Origin: CBDCHC01 sp965277055
GTDB taxonomy: Bacteria > Pseudomonadota > Gammaproteobacteria > PS1 > Pseudothioglobaceae
Reading direction: 5' to 3'
NCBI GenBank assembly: GCA_965277055.1
Contig: OZ255703.1
Span: forward strand, 744,001 to 808,000
Length of the DNA: 64,000 nt
A model generated the notes under the pieces. That model was not told the origin of the DNA. It searched no databases and saw nothing but the letters and a program-made list of their open reading frames with translations. A program made the position numbers and the translations under genes. Each line of letters begins with the position of its first letter. Position 1 is the stretch's first letter. This document shows, one piece after another, positions 44,381 through 54,177 of this stretch.

Positions 44381-45440
44381 TTACCTGTGGAAACTAATCC
44401 TAGTACTATGTATGCTAGGAGCATATTCCGCACAGGCTCAAGTGCAAAACTATGTGGTAGTGCCTGGGGATACACTTACTAAATATTTTAAAAAACATAA
44501 TCTCTCAAATAGATTACTCATTAATTTATTAAATAGTGGTGATAATGCTAAATATCTGAATAATTTACGTATTGGCAATCGGCTAGTTATTCGCACTAGT
44601 AATCGTAAATTTAAAGAGCTCAGATATCAAATCAATAGTAAGCAAACACTCGTAAGTCGCTTAGAGGGTAAGCGCTTTTTTAATAGTATTATTAACCATC
44701 AGGCAGAATATAGCACCCCAGTTACCAAAATCATTATTACCGTTCGTAGCACACTTGCTCAGGCATTTAGCGAGAGTGGACTCACCTCAGAGCAACTCAT
44801 TGAATTTTTAGATATTACTGCAGGTGTTATTTCTCCTGAGGCGATATCACGTAATGAGCGGTTTAGTATATATATGCAGGATGCAAAAATTATCGCTATT
44901 GAGTCCCGCAAACGCTCATGGTACTTGTGGGATGGGTTATTTTTTGATGCAGAGGGTACGATTGCCTCACCTATGTTTTTACAAGCACCATTAAAGTATA
45001 AGCGTATTAGTTCTGGGTTTAGTTATAGCCGCATGCATCCGATTTTAAAAATACGGCTTCCGCACCGTGCTATTGATTATGCAGCAAATAAAGGTACTAA
45101 AATTTATGCTGCTGCTGATGGAGTGGTGTCGTACCGAGGTTATAAAGGTGCACTAGGGAATACGGTAAACATCACACACGAACATGGGTATGAAACTACC
45201 TATGCACACATGTCGAGATTTAGGCGTGGGGTAGTCAAAGGCACGAAGGTTAAGCGCGGACAAGTCATTGGCTATGTGGGCTCTACTGGTCGCTCTACCG
45301 GGAACCACCTGCATTATGAACTAAAAAAAGATGGCGAATACAAAAACCCATTAACACATAAGCCACAACTAGTATATCGCATACGCGGTAAAGAAAAGGC
45401 AGCATTTGATGCATTTATTAAGCGCATACAACGATCATAA
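44352..45440 (+). CDS. M23 (LytM-type) peptidoglycan endopeptidase, MepM-like
   Basis: These periplasmic enzymes cut peptide cross-links of murein during growth. The 362-aa precursor has a signal segment (about 13-29, ending AQA), a LysM/OapA-like region (VVVPGDTLTKYFKKHNLS), a second small domain, and a C-terminal M23 domain. Zinc and catalytic residues are intact: H238 and D242, H286, H319 and H321 (NHLHYEL). It begins inside the end of dxr (29-bp overlap), so expression is probably coupled to it. Confidence 0.9.
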   Translation: MQIRSFLPCSYLWKLILVLCMLGAYSAQAQVQNYVVVPGDTLTKYFKKHNLSNRLLINLLNSGDNAKYLNNLRIGNRLVIRTSNRKFKELRYQINSKQTLVSRLEGKRFFNSIINHQAEYSTPVTKIIITVRSTLAQAFSESGLTSEQLIEFLDITAGVISPEAISRNERFSIYMQDAKIIAIESRKRSWYLWDGLFFDAEGTIASPMFLQAPLKYKRISSGFSYSRMHPILKIRLPHRAIDYAANKGTKIYAAADGVVSYRGYKGALGNTVNITHEHGYETTYAHMSRFRRGVVKGTKVKRGQVIGYVGSTGRSTGNHLHYELKKDGEYKNPLTHKPQLVYRIRGKEKAAFDAFIKRIQRS

Positions 45441-45441
45441 T

Positions 45442-46320
45442 ATGAGCACTACGTATTCTATTTCTACTGGATTACCATTATTGCATCAAGGCAAAGTGCG
45501 CAATATGTATGATATTGGTGAGCACTCAATCCTTATGGTAACCACTGATAGAATGAGCGCGTTTGATGTAATTTTTAATGAAGTGATGCCTGAGCGTGGT
45601 AAGATATTAAATGAAATATCTAATTTTTGGTTTAGTCAGACAGAGCACATTATTCCCAATCATCTTACTCATACACCTTTATCTCATGTGGTAACTGATG
45701 AATATATTGATGCATTAAAGGGGCGTAGTGAAGTGGTCGAAAAACTCACGCCACTTCCTGTGGAAGCCGTGGTGCGTGGCTATATTATCGGTAGTGGTTG
45801 GAAAGAATATCAGGCTACTGGGAGCATTTGTGGCATTACTCTTCCCATGGGTATGCAACTCGCCCAACAACTTGAAACACCGGTATATACTCCAGCCACT
45901 AAAGCAGCAGTGGGTGATCATGATGAAAATATTAGTTTTGCTAAAACAGTAGAACTTTTGGGGGCAGAGTTAGCCGAACAAGTGCAAGATGTGAGCATTC
46001 AGTTATACTCTTTTGCCTATGAATATGCACGCCGTCGTGGCATTATCATTGCTGATACGAAGTTTGAGTTTGGTATTGATAGTGAGGGCACACTTAAGCT
46101 TATGGATGAGATACTCACTCCTGATAGTTCTCGGTTTTGGGATGCAGCTGTGTATCAAGTGGGGAGCAGTCCCGAAAGTTATGACAAGCAGATCTTACGA
46201 GATTACTTAGAAACCCTAGACTGGAATAAAGCCCCGCCCCCTCCGACACTACCACCAGAAATTATCCACCAAACTAAAGCAAGATATACTCAAGTTAAAG
46301 ATATATTATTAAGCAAATAA
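45442..46320 (+). CDS. purC: Phosphoribosylaminoimidazole-succinocarboxamide synthase
   Basis: PurC makes SAICAR in purine synthesis. From the ATG at 45442 the protein has 292 aa, the long form seen in many proteobacteria rather than the 237-aa E. coli type. It shows LLHQGKVRNMYDIG, VTTDRMSAFDV, VEAVVRGYIIGSGWKEY and DTKFEFGID followed by DEILTPDSSRFWD. An earlier in-frame ATG (45406) would overlap the M23 gene and adds nothing conserved. It starts one base after the preceding stop. Confidence 0.96.
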   Translation: MSTTYSISTGLPLLHQGKVRNMYDIGEHSILMVTTDRMSAFDVIFNEVMPERGKILNEISNFWFSQTEHIIPNHLTHTPLSHVVTDEYIDALKGRSEVVEKLTPLPVEAVVRGYIIGSGWKEYQATGSICGITLPMGMQLAQQLETPVYTPATKAAVGDHDENISFAKTVELLGAELAEQVQDVSIQLYSFAYEYARRRGIIIADTKFEFGIDSEGTLKLMDEILTPDSSRFWDAAVYQVGSSPESYDKQILRDYLETLDWNKAPPPPTLPPEIIHQTKARYTQVKDILLSK

Positions 46321-46406
46321 CTATTATATAAGCATACCGTGATATAGTAGAATTTTTACCTTACCTCTTTATAATAAAACTTTTGGTATTTACTTAAGGG
46401 GGAGAT

Positions 46407-48296
46407 ATGGCTTTAAGTCGTCGTGATTTTATTAAGATCGTGGGTGCAGGGGTTGCTACAGGTGCTGTTGGTACTTACGTATATAGCAACAACAGCCTAT
46501 CACTGCAAGAGAATATGTATGAAGTTCCTAAATTTGGCACTTCACGCATCCTACATATTACTGATACTCACGGTAACCTCTTACCCAACTACTTCCGTGA
46601 GCCAAATGTAAACCTTGGGTTTGGTCCTGCTTACGGCAAAATTCCTCATGTAGTGGGCACTAAGTTATTAGCCAAACTCGGCATTAAACCAGGATCTCCA
46701 GAGGCATATGCTTTTGCCTATAATGATTTTGAAGAGTTGGCAGCCAAATACGGCAAAACAGGTGGATTTGGTCAACTTAAAACAGTACTAGATAGCCTCA
46801 GGGAGGGTGCGGGTGGACGGCAAAATACCCTAACGGTAGATGGAGGTGATACCTGGCAGGGATCGGGTACTTCACTCTGGACTAGAGGTGCAGATATGGT
46901 AGAAGCCTGTAATATGATAGGCGTTGATGTGATGGTAGGCCACTGGGAATTTACCTATAAAGAAGCTGAAACTTTAAAGAACATCAACTTTTTCAAAGGT
47001 GATTTCTTAGGGCAAAATGTGCGCATTTTTGAAGATGCTCTACTAGAAGATAAATATTTTGAAATGGTCGAAAAGTATGATGGCAATGGATTGTATGATG
47101 AAGATGAAGCACTTCCATTTAAGCCATATGTGATTAAAACTGTGGGTGGTAAACGTTTTGCAGTTATTGGACAAGCCTTCCCACGTACTTCAAATGCAAA
47201 CCCACAGCGGTACTTCTTCCCAGACTGGTCGTTCGGTCTGCGCGAAGATGAAATGAGTGAGTTAGTCGCAGACATTCGTGCTAACGAACAAGTAGATGCG
47301 GTGATTGTAGTCTCGCATAATGGCATGGATGTAGATATTAAAATGGCATCTCGCATAGTTGGCATTGATGCTATATTTGGTGGGCACACGCATGATGGTA
47401 TGCCCCTTCCGGTAGAAGTAAAAAATGCAGGCGGGGTTACACTAGTAACGAATGCAGGTTGTTCTGGTAAGTACGTAGGTGTGATGGACTTTGATATTAA
47501 GGGTGGCAAAGTTGTGGACTATCAATATAAGATGTTGCCTGTCTTTAGTAACTTTGTGAAGCCAAATAAAGAAGTGGTGTCCTATATTAGCAAAATGCGC
47601 CAAACGACCTATGATAAAGACGTGATCGAAGCAAGAAACTCTAAAATGGCAAATAACCCAGGGCGTTTGGGTAAAACTTATGAGGAGATTTTGACAGAAA
47701 AACTATGTACCACCGAAGAAACACTTTATCGCCGTGGTAACTTTATGGGTACCTGGGATCAGGTTATTGTTAATGCCTTGCGTGAAGAATATAACTCCGA
47801 TATTGCACTCAGTGCTGGTGTTCGCTGGGGTACCAGTGTACCAGCAGGGCATGATGTGACCATGGAAGACCTAATGACCAATACTTCTATGACCTATGCT
47901 GAGACCTATGTAAATGAAATGACTGGTCAGCAAATTAAAGATATGCTTGAAGGCATTGCTGAAAATTTATTCGTTCAGGACCCATATTTACAAAGTGGGG
48001 GCGATATGGTTCGTGTTGGCGGGCTAGACTATACTATTGAGCCAAATGGCGAATTTGGTAAACGCATAAGCGATATTATGCTTGATAATGGTACCAAGGT
48101 ACAAATGAATAAATCATACTCAGTCTCTGGTTGGGCACAAGTAAACTCTGTGGGCCCAGGACGCTTGGTGTGGGATGTAACTGCAGATTATCTACGCAAG
48201 CAGAAGTCTCTCAAATTGGCAAAAGTTAATCACCCAACCTTAAAAGGAGTGAAAGGTAACCCTGGTATTGAGAGTTATGCGGGTAAGATTGTTTAG
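46407..48296 (+). CDS. soxB: Thiosulfohydrolase SoxB
   Basis: SoxB removes sulfate from SoxY-bound thiosulfate in the periplasmic Sox pathway. The 629-aa precursor starts with a twin-arginine signal (SRRDFIKIVGAGVA). Metal-ligand motifs of the calcineurin-like domain are present: D53-T-H55, DGGDTWQGSG, the SoxB-type VGHWEFTY (in place of GNHEFD of 5'-nucleotidases), VVSHNGMD and GGHTHDGMP. A C-terminal 5'-nucleotidase domain follows. No soxXAYZ is adjacent, which is usual in several gammaproteobacterial sulfur oxidisers. A GGGGGAG ribosome site precedes it. Confidence 0.94.
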   Translation: MALSRRDFIKIVGAGVATGAVGTYVYSNNSLSLQENMYEVPKFGTSRILHITDTHGNLLPNYFREPNVNLGFGPAYGKIPHVVGTKLLAKLGIKPGSPEAYAFAYNDFEELAAKYGKTGGFGQLKTVLDSLREGAGGRQNTLTVDGGDTWQGSGTSLWTRGADMVEACNMIGVDVMVGHWEFTYKEAETLKNINFFKGDFLGQNVRIFEDALLEDKYFEMVEKYDGNGLYDEDEALPFKPYVIKTVGGKRFAVIGQAFPRTSNANPQRYFFPDWSFGLREDEMSELVADIRANEQVDAVIVVSHNGMDVDIKMASRIVGIDAIFGGHTHDGMPLPVEVKNAGGVTLVTNAGCSGKYVGVMDFDIKGGKVVDYQYKMLPVFSNFVKPNKEVVSYISKMRQTTYDKDVIEARNSKMANNPGRLGKTYEEILTEKLCTTEETLYRRGNFMGTWDQVIVNALREEYNSDIALSAGVRWGTSVPAGHDVTMEDLMTNTSMTYAETYVNEMTGQQIKDMLEGIAENLFVQDPYLQSGGDMVRVGGLDYTIEPNGEFGKRISDIMLDNGTKVQMNKSYSVSGWAQVNSVGPGRLVWDVTADYLRKQKSLKLAKVNHPTLKGVKGNPGIESYAGKIV

Positions 48297-48315
48297 TGCA
48301 TGAATGTGGTAAGTG

Positions 48316-49587
48316 CTATTTTGCCCGGGTAGCATATTTGAGCTGACGGTTAAATACCACGCTCATACCCGCGCAGAGGATGCACAGCATGCCGACAAAA
48401 GTAAATGCGAGATCATATCCGGCAAATATATCATACATTGCTCCACCAGTAATAGGACCAATAATCTGCCCCAAGCCAAAGGCTACAGTAACCAATGCAG
48501 TAGCCTTGGTGGTGTTTGCTTTACCAAAGTAGGTAGTACTGAGTAAAAACATTAGTGAGGGGGTGCTCCAAACCGCAATCCCAAATAACAATGCACTGAG
48601 CACAATTACATATTGCTCAGTGCCAATAACAATACTCATCGCCGAAATGGCAAGGAGTACATAGGTAATGGCAAGCGCAGTATAGGTGCTATATTTATCG
48701 GCAATCAAACCAAATAACGGACCAGAAGCGAGAGAAATACCCCCTAGTACGAGCCAAAAGTAGCTAGAAATTTGAATATCTATAGTAAATTTTTCAATGA
48801 TATGACTCACAAAATAGGTGAGAAATAAGGTGTAGCTAATGCCAAATAAGAGATAAATACTCGCCATTTTGATAAAGTTGCGACTGGTGATAATAGCTCT
48901 AGTAGAAAGTGCTGTAGTAGCAGGATTATGCACACTCTGCGTAGGAATAATGCGTAACATAATGATAATAATACTCACACACATACACACAATAAACACC
49001 CAGTAATTGCTGCTAAATGAATATTCTCCAAGACTTCCAAGCCCATATACACTGAGCCCAGAAATAATAATACCCACCGAGTTCCCTGATATAGCCGCCC
49101 CCAGCGCCCTACCTTTAAGAGATGGGGCGATAGTATGAGCGACATAAGACATAATGCTCATGTATCCAATAGCAGAGGCAACTCCTACCAAGGCAAAGCA
49201 CAGAGCTAATAATAGGTAAGAATCCACTATGCTCATGATTAACATAAATACAGCCTCAACTGCAAATACGGCAAATATCAGTGGGCGCAGGGCATAGCGC
49301 TGATTAAACATATGTGCTAATAACGCCCCAATAAAATAGCCTATAAAATTTGCAGTGCCAATGAAGCCTATCACCGTACTAGTGATTTCAGGATTTTGTT
49401 GCAACAGAGGTACCACCATACCAAAACTCAGGCGTGTAATACCGATAGTTACAAATACCCCTAGAATGCCTACCAATAGAATAGCAAGCACTGAATAATT
49501 AGGATGTACACGAGTAAACTCTGAAGTCACTATGAACAAAGGATTTAAAATAACAGTTTTAACATATTTATACCATGCGTACACCAC
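48316..49587 (-). CDS. MFS transporter, YbfB/YjiJ-like
   Basis: A 12-segment major facilitator protein of 423 aa. The first helix contains VFVTIGITRLSFGMVVPLL, which is typical of the YbfB/YjiJ group, proteins of unknown substrate often considered efflux carriers. A DKYSTYTA loop follows helix 8. The annotated start (49587) overlaps the divergent small gene by 13 bp; a GTG at the Val-Thr-Ser-Glu codons about 20 residues in is an alternative. It is convergent with soxB. Confidence 0.85.
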   Translation of the reverse strand: MVYAWYKYVKTVILNPLFIVTSEFTRVHPNYSVLAILLVGILGVFVTIGITRLSFGMVVPLLQQNPEITSTVIGFIGTANFIGYFIGALLAHMFNQRYALRPLIFAVFAVEAVFMLIMSIVDSYLLLALCFALVGVASAIGYMSIMSYVAHTIAPSLKGRALGAAISGNSVGIIISGLSVYGLGSLGEYSFSSNYWVFIVCMCVSIIIIMLRIIPTQSVHNPATTALSTRAIITSRNFIKMASIYLLFGISYTLFLTYFVSHIIEKFTIDIQISSYFWLVLGGISLASGPLFGLIADKYSTYTALAITYVLLAISAMSIVIGTEQYVIVLSALLFGIAVWSTPSLMFLLSTTYFGKANTTKATALVTVAFGLGQIIGPITGGAMYDIFAGYDLAFTFVGMLCILCAGMSVVFNRQLKYATRAK

Positions 49588-49910
49588 TGGTTAAAATCAT
49601 AGTATTTGTGCCACTCACTCATCTTCACCCGCTCAGAGATGCTGTTGGTGAAGCAGGGGCTGGTAGCATTGGTGAGTATCACCGCTGTAGTTTTGTGACC
49701 CAAGGTAGGGGCTACTTTACTCCGAGTACTCACACCAACCCCACTATCGGCAAGGCACATGAAGAAAGTGAGGTGCCAGAAGCCAAACTAGAGTTTTTGT
49801 GTTATGAAACTGATGTGCAAGCTGCGATTGACATTATTAAAGCAAATCATCCTTATGAGCAAGTCGCACTCGATGTTATTCCTTTACTGAATCATCACTA
49901 TACCATCTAA
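49575..49910 (+). CDS. YqfO/NIF3 C-domain-like (CutA-fold) protein
   Basis: The 111-aa protein matches the small stand-alone version of the insert domain of NIF3-type proteins. It has KIIVFVPLTHLHPLRDAV, GEAGAGSIGEYHRCSF, GRGYFTPSTHTNPTIG and a terminal NHPYEQVALDVIPL. Its fold resembles CutA/PII, but its function is unknown. It shares a TAATG overlap with the VOC gene, indicating an operon of two small genes. Confidence 0.8.
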   Translation: MRTPLVKIIVFVPLTHLHPLRDAVGEAGAGSIGEYHRCSFVTQGRGYFTPSTHTNPTIGKAHEESEVPEAKLEFLCYETDVQAAIDIIKANHPYEQVALDVIPLLNHHYTI

Positions 49911-50275
49911 TGAAGCTAAATCATATTAATATTAAAGCACCCAGAGTAGCTATAGAGCAGGAAAAAGAGTTTTTGATAGCAGTTTTAGGACTACACGAGG
50001 GCGAGCGACCATTTGCCTATAGTACGGGATATTGGTTGTATAATGCCCAATATGAAGCCATTATTCACATGAGTATCAATGAAGAAAAAACCCTCGTCGG
50101 AGAAGTGATTGATCATATTGCATTTTCAGTCCAACAACTTACGCCCTTTGAAGAGCGACTCCATGAGCAAAATATTGAGTATCAGGTGCATACTATTGCA
50201 ACGCTACAGATGAAGCAAATATTTTTTTATACCCCACTAGGGGTGAAAATTGAATTAAATAGTATTATAAATTAG
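49910..50275 (+). CDS. VOC-superfamily (glyoxalase-fold) protein
   Basis: A 121-aa single-domain protein of the vicinal oxygen chelate fold. It starts LNHINIKAPR, with FLIAVLGLHEGERPFA, then HIAFSVQQL and ends IFFYTPLGVKIELN. Possible metal ligands are H5, H81-like in DHIAF and E at the C-terminal IEL. The substrate is unknown. It starts within the stop of the previous gene. Confidence 0.8.
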   Translation: MKLNHINIKAPRVAIEQEKEFLIAVLGLHEGERPFAYSTGYWLYNAQYEAIIHMSINEEKTLVGEVIDHIAFSVQQLTPFEERLHEQNIEYQVHTIATLQMKQIFFYTPLGVKIELNSIIN

Positions 50276-50671
50276 CTCTTTAGTGATGATGTGAGTGATA
50301 CTAAATCATATATTGTTGGATGATGTCTGCAAGTTCATCCATACACCCCCTGCATAGTTCTTTGTTCAATGCATCTAGATGTGGTTGGTTATATGTGCCT
50401 CTATTATTATCAAAATACTTACCAGCGTGAGTTAATCTATCTCTGCCGAGCTAACCAGCTAGCACAATATATCTGAGCTAATGCTAATATTATTGCTCTG
50501 AATGCCAACCCCTTATTCACCATGTTTGTTCCAAGAAAGGGACAGGAGTTATCGCTATAGGTGTTACCTCTAGGAAATGTTGTACTAATAGTTGAGTAGT
50601 CGTTATGACGAGTAGGGTACTTTGGATATAGGCACGAAAAGCAGGGAGTTGTGTTGTATGTATGTAGGCAT
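50276..50671. other. Gene-poor gap before the glucan locus
   Basis: The stretch holds no intact gene. On the minus strand 50301-50450 is coding-like debris (listed separately). The remainder shows nothing I can name. It marks the boundary between core genes and the carbohydrate locus. Confidence 0.5.
50301..50450 (-). pseudogene. Unidentified C-terminal gene fragment
   Basis: Forty-nine codons and a stop on the minus strand encode a protein-like sequence including RDRLTHAGKYFDNNRGTYN and LNKELCRGCMDELADIIQQ. An in-frame stop lies just upstream and no start is present. It looks like the tail of a decayed or truncated gene, possibly a nuclease of the HNH kind, but this is a guess. Confidence 0.35.
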
Positions 50672-50700
50672 TTGATATATTATAAACTTTGTGGGATAAT
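50672..50700 (+). promoter_or_regulatory. Sigma-70 promoter of the glk operon
   Basis: TTGATA (50672-50677) and GATAAT (50695-50700) are separated by exactly 17 bp. The same spacing and the same downstream palindrome occur at the lipoprotein promoter (55312-55359). Confidence 0.75.
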
Positions 50701-50708
50701 GTCAATAT

Positions 50709-50718
50709 GCTATATAGC
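50709..50718. promoter_or_regulatory. Operator palindrome GCTATATAGC, glk promoter
   Basis: A 10-bp perfect palindrome (12 bp with flanking T/A) begins eight bases after the -10 box, at the expected transcription start. An identical palindrome is placed the same way at 55350. It is probably the binding site of the GntR/LacI-hybrid regulator encoded at 54178-55227. Confidence 0.7.
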
Positions 50719-50728
50719 AATTCATTAT

Positions 50729-51721
50729 ATGAACGAGAGACAAAATATTATTAAGAATGTAGTTGCAGATATTGGGGGAACTAATTTTCGCCTAGCAATG
50801 GTTGATGAGCAGTATACGCTCTCAGATATTCATGTTGAAAAAGTAAGCAACTATGAAAGTTTTACTCAGGGGCTTACAGCATATATTGAGCAAAAAAATA
50901 TACAAATTAATCACTTGGCTCTGGCAATTGCAGGTCCTGTGGTCTCTCATCACATATCCATGACAAATAGTCATTGGCAATTTAATATTGCAGATATTGT
51001 GAATACATTTTCATTATCATCACTTCATGTGATTAATGATTTAACTGCTCTTGCACTTGCCGTTCCGCATTTACCTCAGCAAAGCTTAAAACAATTAGGC
51101 ACACAAAAGCCTGTCCCCCAGCATAATATTGCCGTGATTGGCATAGGTACTGGACTTGGGGTTTCAGGACTCATACATTTACACTCTGGAAATTTTTTGC
51201 CTATTCAAAGCGAAGGTGGGCATATTCATCTGGCAGCATTGAGTAGCGAAGAGGCGGAAATTTTAGACATTTTAAGATTAAATGAAGATATTGTATCTGC
51301 GGAAACATTATTGTCTGGAACAGGCATTGTCAGAATATACAATGCATTAATGCAAATGAATGGTGGTACTGAATTTGTATATTCTAGTAGCGAAATAAGT
51401 GCCAAAGCGTTTAATAAGGAATGTGGTGTGGCACAAAAGACACTCAAAATTTTTGCTACCTTGCTCGCTCGTTTTTCTAGTGATTGTGCTCTTATGTTTG
51501 GGACCAAAGGCGGAGTGTATATTGGAGGCGGAGTGACTGCTAAAATAGCCAAGTGCTTTGCCGAAGAGCAGTTTAGAGATACTTTTATCAATAGCGAGTT
51601 TGCATCTTATTTGGCTGAAATACCAACCTATCTTATTCTTGATGAATATGCTGGACTCAAAGGTATTACTTCTTTATTTGGGAATAATTATGAAGGTATT
51701 GGAGTAAAACACGTTTCATAA
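50729..51721 (+). CDS. glk: Glucokinase
   Basis: Glk phosphorylates glucose to glucose 6-phosphate. The 330-aa protein (start 50729) has the ATP-binding VADIGGTNFRLAMV, HVINDLTALALAVPHL, the second phosphate loop VIGIGTGLGVSGLI, the substrate region SEGGHIHLAA and GGVYIGGGVTAKIA. It follows the E. coli Glk family, not ROK. The reading from 50651 would add 26 residues through the promoter and operator. It is the first gene of an operon with a sugar symporter and a GH17 enzyme, so it presumably uses glucose released from glucan. Confidence 0.93.
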   Translation: MNERQNIIKNVVADIGGTNFRLAMVDEQYTLSDIHVEKVSNYESFTQGLTAYIEQKNIQINHLALAIAGPVVSHHISMTNSHWQFNIADIVNTFSLSSLHVINDLTALALAVPHLPQQSLKQLGTQKPVPQHNIAVIGIGTGLGVSGLIHLHSGNFLPIQSEGGHIHLAALSSEEAEILDILRLNEDIVSAETLLSGTGIVRIYNALMQMNGGTEFVYSSSEISAKAFNKECGVAQKTLKIFATLLARFSSDCALMFGTKGGVYIGGGVTAKIAKCFAEEQFRDTFINSEFASYLAEIPTYLILDEYAGLKGITSLFGNNYEGIGVKHVS

Positions 51722-51757
51722 CCAATATAGGTATTTTAAATTTTTTTTGGGGAAAAA

Positions 51758-53173
51758 ATGAAAAACATAAATCAAAAGAATGTGCTACTAAGTCAAAAAA
51801 TTGTATTTGGCGTGGGAATGTTAGGAAATCAAATGTTTCCAGCAGTACTAGGGATATTTGTAGTGGTGCTCATTCAGGGGTTACAACTCAATCCATTGCT
51901 TTACAGTCTATTGTTATTTATTCCGCGTATTTTTGATGCAATAACGGACCCTATTATGGGGTTTATTACTGATAATACTAATTCAAGATGGGGAAGAAGA
52001 AAGCCCTATATCTTGATAGGCTCTATTATTGCAGGGCTGAGTTTTATGGCTATGTGGCAAGTGTATCCCGAAAACGGGGAAATATATAATTTTTGGTATT
52101 TTTTAGGATTTTCTCTACTATTTTTCTTAGGCATGACTATTTTTTCTACTCCATACGTAGCTATGGGGTACGAGATGAGTAATAACTTTCATGACCGCAC
52201 GAGCCTGATGGCGGTTGCCCAGTGGATTGGTCAGTGGGCGTGGGTAATTGCCCCGTGGTTTTGGGTAGTCATTTATTATCCTGATTTGTTTGAAAACTCT
52301 GCAGAAGCTGTACGGACTCTGGCAATATGGGCTGGAGCTATTTGTGCGCTGTTATGCATGGTGCCAGCGTTGTTTGCTAAAACTATTCCGTCGCCAGATA
52401 ATCTAGCACCACTTACTACCAAAAATATGGGCAATAGTTTAAAAAATATTGCCAAAGATGTAGTTGAAACCTTTCGTTATAGTGAATTTAGACGAGTGTG
52501 CGGTGCCACATTCTTAGTGTTTAACACATTTAACGTTATTGCTGGGTTATCTTGGTTTATCATAGTATATGATATGTTTAGTGGTGATCCAGGTGCTGCT
52601 GGTAGATGGCCTACCTATTTTGGTATGGCAAGTGCACTGTGTACGTGTTTTATTGTTATTCCTATTATTACCTATTTATCTAGAAAAATTGGTAAGCGTA
52701 AGACGTTTATCACAGCTCAAGCAATTTCTATTGGCGGATATCTACTCTTTTATATTGCATTTAACCCAGAACAACCTTGGATGATTTTTTTACCGATGCC
52801 ATTTTTTGCGTTCGGTATTGGTGGGCTGTTTACTATTATGATGTCAATGACTGCTGATATTTGTGCACTTGATGAGCTAGAGAATGGCGTCAGAAGAGAA
52901 GGCATATTTAGTGCGATATATTGGTGGATGGTGAAATTTGGGTTGGCGGTGGCTGGGCTGTTAACTGGCTTGATTTTTACGTTCGTTGGATTTGATTCAG
53001 CAGTAGCTCAGCAAACTGAGGCAACCCTAAATGGGCTTATTAACGCTTATATTCTTATTCCTATTGTTGGTACTTCTATCGCTATTTTGGTAATGTATAA
53101 CTACGACCTAGATGAACAACGTGCGAATGAGATAACTGAGCAACTTGCACGTAAACACGCTGAAACACTATGA
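51758..53173 (+). CDS. GPH-family sugar:cation symporter
   Basis: The 471-aa protein has 12 hydrophobic segments and the GPH (MelB-like) hallmarks: FIPRIFDAITDPIMGFITDN in the region of the cation site, then SRWGRRKPYILIG, and FSTPYVAMGYEMSNNFHDRTSL. Such carriers import glycosides with H+ or Na+. Between glucokinase and a GH17 enzyme, the likely substrate is glucose or a short beta-glucan. It overlaps the GH17 gene by four bases. Confidence 0.9.
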   Translation: MKNINQKNVLLSQKIVFGVGMLGNQMFPAVLGIFVVVLIQGLQLNPLLYSLLLFIPRIFDAITDPIMGFITDNTNSRWGRRKPYILIGSIIAGLSFMAMWQVYPENGEIYNFWYFLGFSLLFFLGMTIFSTPYVAMGYEMSNNFHDRTSLMAVAQWIGQWAWVIAPWFWVVIYYPDLFENSAEAVRTLAIWAGAICALLCMVPALFAKTIPSPDNLAPLTTKNMGNSLKNIAKDVVETFRYSEFRRVCGATFLVFNTFNVIAGLSWFIIVYDMFSGDPGAAGRWPTYFGMASALCTCFIVIPIITYLSRKIGKRKTFITAQAISIGGYLLFYIAFNPEQPWMIFLPMPFFAFGIGGLFTIMMSMTADICALDELENGVRREGIFSAIYWWMVKFGLAVAGLLTGLIFTFVGFDSAVAQQTEATLNGLINAYILIPIVGTSIAILVMYNYDLDEQRANEITEQLARKHAETL

Positions 53174-54162
53174 AAAATTTAATTGCTATTATATTGGTAT
53201 TATATTCTATGAACAGTATTGCCAATTACACACAACAACCACAGGACTTACTGATTGGAGAAGTGATGGCTATTGCGTACTCTGGGTTTAGGGCAGGACA
53301 ACATCCTGATAGGGGTAATGGGGCCATCAATCCGAGCAAAGCAGAAATTCTTGAAGATCTACAAATATTAGAGAAACACGGGTTTCGCCTCATTCGTATG
53401 TATGATTCTGGCATTAACTCCCGCCACACGCTGGAACTTATTAAAGAACATAATATTGACATCAAGGTAGTGATGGGTGCATGGATTAGTGCAGAGCTCA
53501 GTAATCACCGTGGCTGTTCGTGGTGTGTTGAGCCTATACCGCAGAGTGAGCTTACGGCAAATACTAAAGAAAATATTGCTGAAATTAATAGGCTCATTAC
53601 CCTTGCAAATGAATATCCTGAAATCATCATTGCAGTCAATGTGGGCAACGAAGCGTTAGTTGATTGGACTGATCATTTAGTAAGTGTTGATAGTATGATT
53701 CAATATGTACGAAATGTTAAAGCAGCAATTTCACAACCGGTTACTGTAGCTGAGAATTACTTTTGGTGGGCAAAAAAAGGTCAAGAACTAGCATCAGAGC
53801 TTGATTTTATTGGAGTGCATACTTACCCTATTTGGGAAGGTAGAGGCATTGATAAGGGGCTGCCCTTTACTATAGAAAATATAGAAATGGTACGTCAGGC
53901 ATTACCAGAAAGTAAGATAGCAATTTTTGAAGCAGGATGGGCAACTACAGCAATTGAGTTTGGCGAACGAGCAAATGAGCAAGACCAAGTGACATACTTT
54001 ACTCAACTCTCTGAATGGGGACAACAGACAAATACTACTATTTTCTTTTTTGAGGCGTTTGATGAGCCTTGGAAAGGTGACCCAGCAAATTCTTTGGGTG
54101 CAGAAAAGCACTGGGGCATATTTTTTGAAAGCAGAAAGCCGAAATTATTAATGCAACAATAA
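53170..54162 (+). CDS. Secreted GH17 family beta-1,3-glucanase
   Basis: GH17 enzymes cleave or transfer beta-1,3-glucans such as laminarin. The 330-aa precursor has a Sec signal (residues 1-18, ending SIA). Catalytic residues are in place: acid/base E161 in VNVGNEAL and nucleophile E254 in IFEAGWAT; the barrel strands RLIRMYD and FIGVHTYPIWEG also fit. No membrane anchor or lipobox is visible, so it is probably periplasmic or released. It is the last gene of the glk operon and is convergent with the regulator. Confidence 0.92.
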   Translation: MKNLIAIILVLYSMNSIANYTQQPQDLLIGEVMAIAYSGFRAGQHPDRGNGAINPSKAEILEDLQILEKHGFRLIRMYDSGINSRHTLELIKEHNIDIKVVMGAWISAELSNHRGCSWCVEPIPQSELTANTKENIAEINRLITLANEYPEIIIAVNVGNEALVDWTDHLVSVDSMIQYVRNVKAAISQPVTVAENYFWWAKKGQELASELDFIGVHTYPIWEGRGIDKGLPFTIENIEMVRQALPESKIAIFEAGWATTAIEFGERANEQDQVTYFTQLSEWGQQTNTTIFFFEAFDEPWKGDPANSLGAEKHWGIFFESRKPKLLMQQ

Positions 54163-54177
54163 ACTCAGTACGCAAAT

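Noticed and set aside
48313..48546. Plus-strand frame of 77 codons after soxB
   Set aside because: It lies opposite the MFS transporter, which has clear membrane segments and family motifs.
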